From Bacteroidales bacterium (lineage in GTDB: Bacteria > Bacteroidota > Bacteroidia > Bacteroidales > GCA-2748055): a stretch of DNA of 64,000 nucleotides. Location of the stretch: the NCBI GenBank assembly GCA_029210585.1, contig JARGFP010000020.1, positions 1-64,000 on the forward strand, given 5' to 3'. This document shows positions 62,231-64,000 of this stretch, piece after piece (position 1 is the stretch's first letter; every line of letters starts with the position of its first letter). A program made the translations under genes and the position numbers. The notes beneath the pieces were generated by a model. That model saw nothing but the letters and a program-made list of their open reading frames with translations, made no database searches and was not told where the DNA came from.

Positions 62231-62262
62231 GTACTCATAAGTAGTCATAAGTGCTCATAAGT
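62231..62262. repeat. Three 10-bp direct repeats before the HTH gene
   Basis: gtactcataa, gtagtcataa and gtgctcataa follow one another without gap at 62231, 62241 and 62251, then gt. The 10-bp spacing is one DNA turn, so a protein could bind side by side on one face. They begin 17 bp upstream of the excisionase-like gene. Confidence 0.7.
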
Positions 62263-62287
62263 TCCACTTCATCGTGAATTAAGTTCC

Positions 62288-62307
62288 GGTACAAATATGG
62301 TACAAAT
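62288..62307. repeat. Right candidate attachment-site copy
   Basis: ggtacaaatatggtacaaat; the left copy at 56525 differs at two bases. It is itself a tandem of ggtacaaatat. Confidence 0.45.
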
Positions 62308-62360
62308 ATATGGCAAAAATCTATAAAAAACTATTCGATAAAATAATTCATTAAAAACAA

Positions 62361-62393
62361 AAAACGCAGCAAATCAGAGACTTACTGCGTTTT
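62361..62393 (-). terminator. Rho-independent terminator of dnaK
   Basis: The minus strand folds as aaaacgcag / ctgcgtttt, a 9-bp stem with a 15-base loop, followed by a T-rich tract. It lies 32 bp after the dnaK stop. Confidence 0.8.
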
Positions 62394-62425
62394 ATTAATT
62401 GTTGATAATTCTTATTAATCGTACT

Positions 62426-64000
62426 CTATTTGACTTCTTCAAAATCAACGTCTGTTACTTCGCCGTCATCATCTCCGCCTTTCTTATTCTCGCTGCCACC
62501 CGTGGGTGCATCTGCTGTTTGTTCAGCGCCCTGCTCCTGGCTGGCGTTGTACATATCCTGCGAAGCGGCTTGCCAGGCATTGTTGAGATCTTCTGTAGCG
62601 GCATCAATGGCTGCAATGTCTTCCGACTTGTGTGCATCTCTCAGTTTGCCGAGTGCTGCTTCGATGGTTTCCTTCTTCTCACCCGGAAGCTTGTCACCAT
62701 AATCTTTCAGCTGTTTTTCCGACTGGAAGATCAGGCTGTCGGCGTTGTTGAGTTTCTCAATACGCTCCTTCACCTGCTTGTCGGTCTCCTCGTTGGCTTT
62801 GGCTTCCTGCTTCATCTTTTCGATTTCATCTTCTGTAAGTCCGGAAGATGCCTCAATGCGGATGCTCTGCTCTTTCCCGGTTCCCTTGTCACGTGCCGAT
62901 ACATTCAGGATACCGTTGGCATCGATGTCGAAGGTAACCTCGATCTGCGGGACACCACGTGGTGATGGTGGAATTCCGTCGAGGTGGAACCGCCCGATGG
63001 TTTTGTTGTCCTTGGCCATGGAGCGTTCTCCCTGGAGCACATGAATCTCAACTGAAGGCTGGTTATCGGCCGCCGTTGTAAAAGTTTGTGTCTTCTTGGT
63101 CGGGATCGTGGTATTCGATTCGATCAGCTTCGTTGACACACCACCCATGGTCTCGATACCGAGTGAAAGCGGTGTTACGTCGAGCAGCAATACGTCTTTG
63201 ACCTCTCCTGTGAGCACACCACCCTGGATGGCAGCACCTATGGCCACAACCTCATCGGGATTCACCCCTTTCGAGGGAGCCCTTTTGAAGAAATCTTCCA
63301 CCACTTTCTGTATCGCGGGGATACGGGTGGATCCACCCACGAGGATGACCTCGTTGATATCGGAGGAGTTCAATCCTGCGTCTTTCATTGCCTTTTTACA
63401 GGGTTCGATGGTTGCCTGGATCAGCTTGTCGGCAAGGCTCTCAAATTTCGCCCGCGTCAGTGTCTTCACAAGGTGCTTTGGGATTCCGTCAACCGGCATG
63501 ATATACGGCAGGTTGATCTCTGTCTGCGTTGAACTTGAAAGTTCGATCTTGGCTTTCTCGGCAGCTTCCTTCAGACGCTGCAATGCCATGGGATCTTTTT
63601 TAAGGTCCACGCCTTCGTCTTTCTTGAACTCCTGTGCCAGCCAGTCGATGATCACCTGGTCGAAGTCGTCACCACCGAGGTGCGTATCACCGTTGGTGGA
63701 TTTTACCTCGAAGACGCCGTCGCCAAGTTCCAGGATCGAGATATCGAATGTACCTCCTCCCAGGTCGAATACGGCGATCTTCAGGTCCGACGATTTTTTG
63801 TCAAGACCGTATGCCAGTGATGCGGCAGTAGGTTCGTTGATGATCCTCTTGACAGTCAGTCCCGCGATCTCACCGGCCTCCTTGGTGGCCTGGCGCTGCG
63901 AGTCACTGAAATAGGCAGGAACAGTGATCACTGCTTCCTTGACTTCAGTACCAAGGTAATCTTCTGCAGTTTTTTTCATCTTCTGCAGTACCATGGCTGA
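62426..64000 (-). CDS. dnaK: Molecular chaperone DnaK (5' end beyond the window)
   Basis: The 3' 524 codons of dnaK. The nucleotide-binding domain shows [37 protein letters not shown] and [14 protein letters not shown]; the substrate-binding domain follows from about [18 protein letters not shown]; the end [10 protein letters not shown] is the conserved C-terminal motif. About 115 N-terminal residues lie outside. DnaK folds and refolds proteins with DnaJ and GrpE. A terminator follows, and the accessory island lies beyond it. Confidence 0.97.
   Translation of the reverse strand, partial: SAMVLQKMKKTAEDYLGTEVKEAVITVPAYFSDSQRQATKEAGEIAGLTVKRIINEPTAASLAYGLDKKSSDLKIAVFDLGGGTFDISILELGDGVFEVKSTNGDTHLGGDDFDQVIIDWLAQEFKKDEGVDLKKDPMALQRLKEAAEKAKIELSSSTQTEINLPYIMPVDGIPKHLVKTLTRAKFESLADKLIQATIEPCKKAMKDAGLNSSDINEVILVGGSTRIPAIQKVVEDFFKRAPSKGVNPDEVVAIGAAIQGGVLTGEVKDVLLLDVTPLSLGIETMGGVSTKLIESNTTIPTKKTQTFTTAADNQPSVEIHVLQGERSMAKDNKTIGRFHLDGIPPSPRGVPQIEVTFDIDANGILNVSARDKGTGKEQSIRIEASSGLTEDEIEKMKQEAKANEETDKQVKERIEKLNNADSLIFQSEKQLKDYGDKLPGEKKETIEAALGKLRDAHKSEDIAAIDAATEDLNNAWQAASQDMYNASQEQGAEQTADAPTGGSENKKGGDDDGEVTDVDFEEVK

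Larger units (their letters stand above)
56525..62307. mobile_element. Candidate degenerate integrative island
   Basis: The segment is bounded by two direct 20-bp copies of ggtacaaata-N-g-N-tacaaat (56525-56544 and 62288-62307, 18 of 20 identical). It contains an excisionase-like gene and a truncated tyrosine recombinase at the right end next to the repeat, plus an ATPase, an IS and several cut genes. This is the layout of an integrated element that has decayed and lost its recombinase. The boundaries are inferred. Confidence 0.5.

Overview
The window reads as a chromosome segment of a member of the Bacteroidota. The evidence is two giant secreted proteins and a subtilase with type IX secretion / gliding-motility C-terminal domains, promoter boxes of the TAnnTTTG type, a TPP riboswitch in front of a TonB-dependent receptor, and the general lack of Shine-Dalgarno sequences. 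A molybdoenzyme module for sulfur-compound reduction points to an anaerobe or facultative anaerobe. No finer taxonomy can be supported.

Layout. 1-1003: a tRNA-Val gene preceded by an 84-bp tandem array of partial tRNA copies and followed by a small GIY-YIG nuclease gene whose 3' end again copies the tRNA 5' half; a truncated YihY/BrkB gene abuts it. 1210-13778: two divergent surface-protein genes of more than 2000 residues (17 PKD-like repeats; adhesin/CARDB-like modules). 13821-22164: a putative single-chain ECF-like transporter fused to a THEP1-type NTPase, mobA, a PsrABC-like Tat-exported molybdoenzyme with ferredoxin and NrfD subunits, two YeeE/YedE sulfur-transport halves, and a cysteine-less rhodanese-fold protein ending in GGC. 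Together these look like one module that imports an oxyanion or cofactor precursor, builds the Mo cofactor, and reduces or traffics sulfane sulfur outside the inner membrane. 22410-37722: a PQQ-propeller gene with an in-frame stop, a TlpA-like thioredoxin, an alanine symporter, a membrane MutS-like ATPase, a TauE-type permease, a double beta-barrel protein, and a sigma-54 two-component pair divergent from an HlyD-TolC pair. 37719-56253: amidohydrolase, CCA-adding-type nucleotidyltransferase, a repeat-rich secreted endonuclease-fold gene, a beta-helix protein, TPP-controlled TonB receptor, a 1190-residue hybrid kinase, a peptide-binding lipoprotein, xseAB with a secreted subtilase, and a MORN-like protein.

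56525-62307 is an accessory island bounded by two 20-bp near-identical direct repeats. It holds a DUF4143-type ATPase, a cut SWIM-protein tail, an IS1182-like element with a nonsense mutation, other gene fragments, a truncated tyrosine recombinase and an excisionase-like HTH gene. dnaK (partial) closes the window.

The observations most worth following are the tRNA / GIY-YIG coupling at the left edge, the ECF-like S-T-NTPase fusion next to mobA, and the single-cysteine rhodanese-like protein with a SoxY-like GGC tail.
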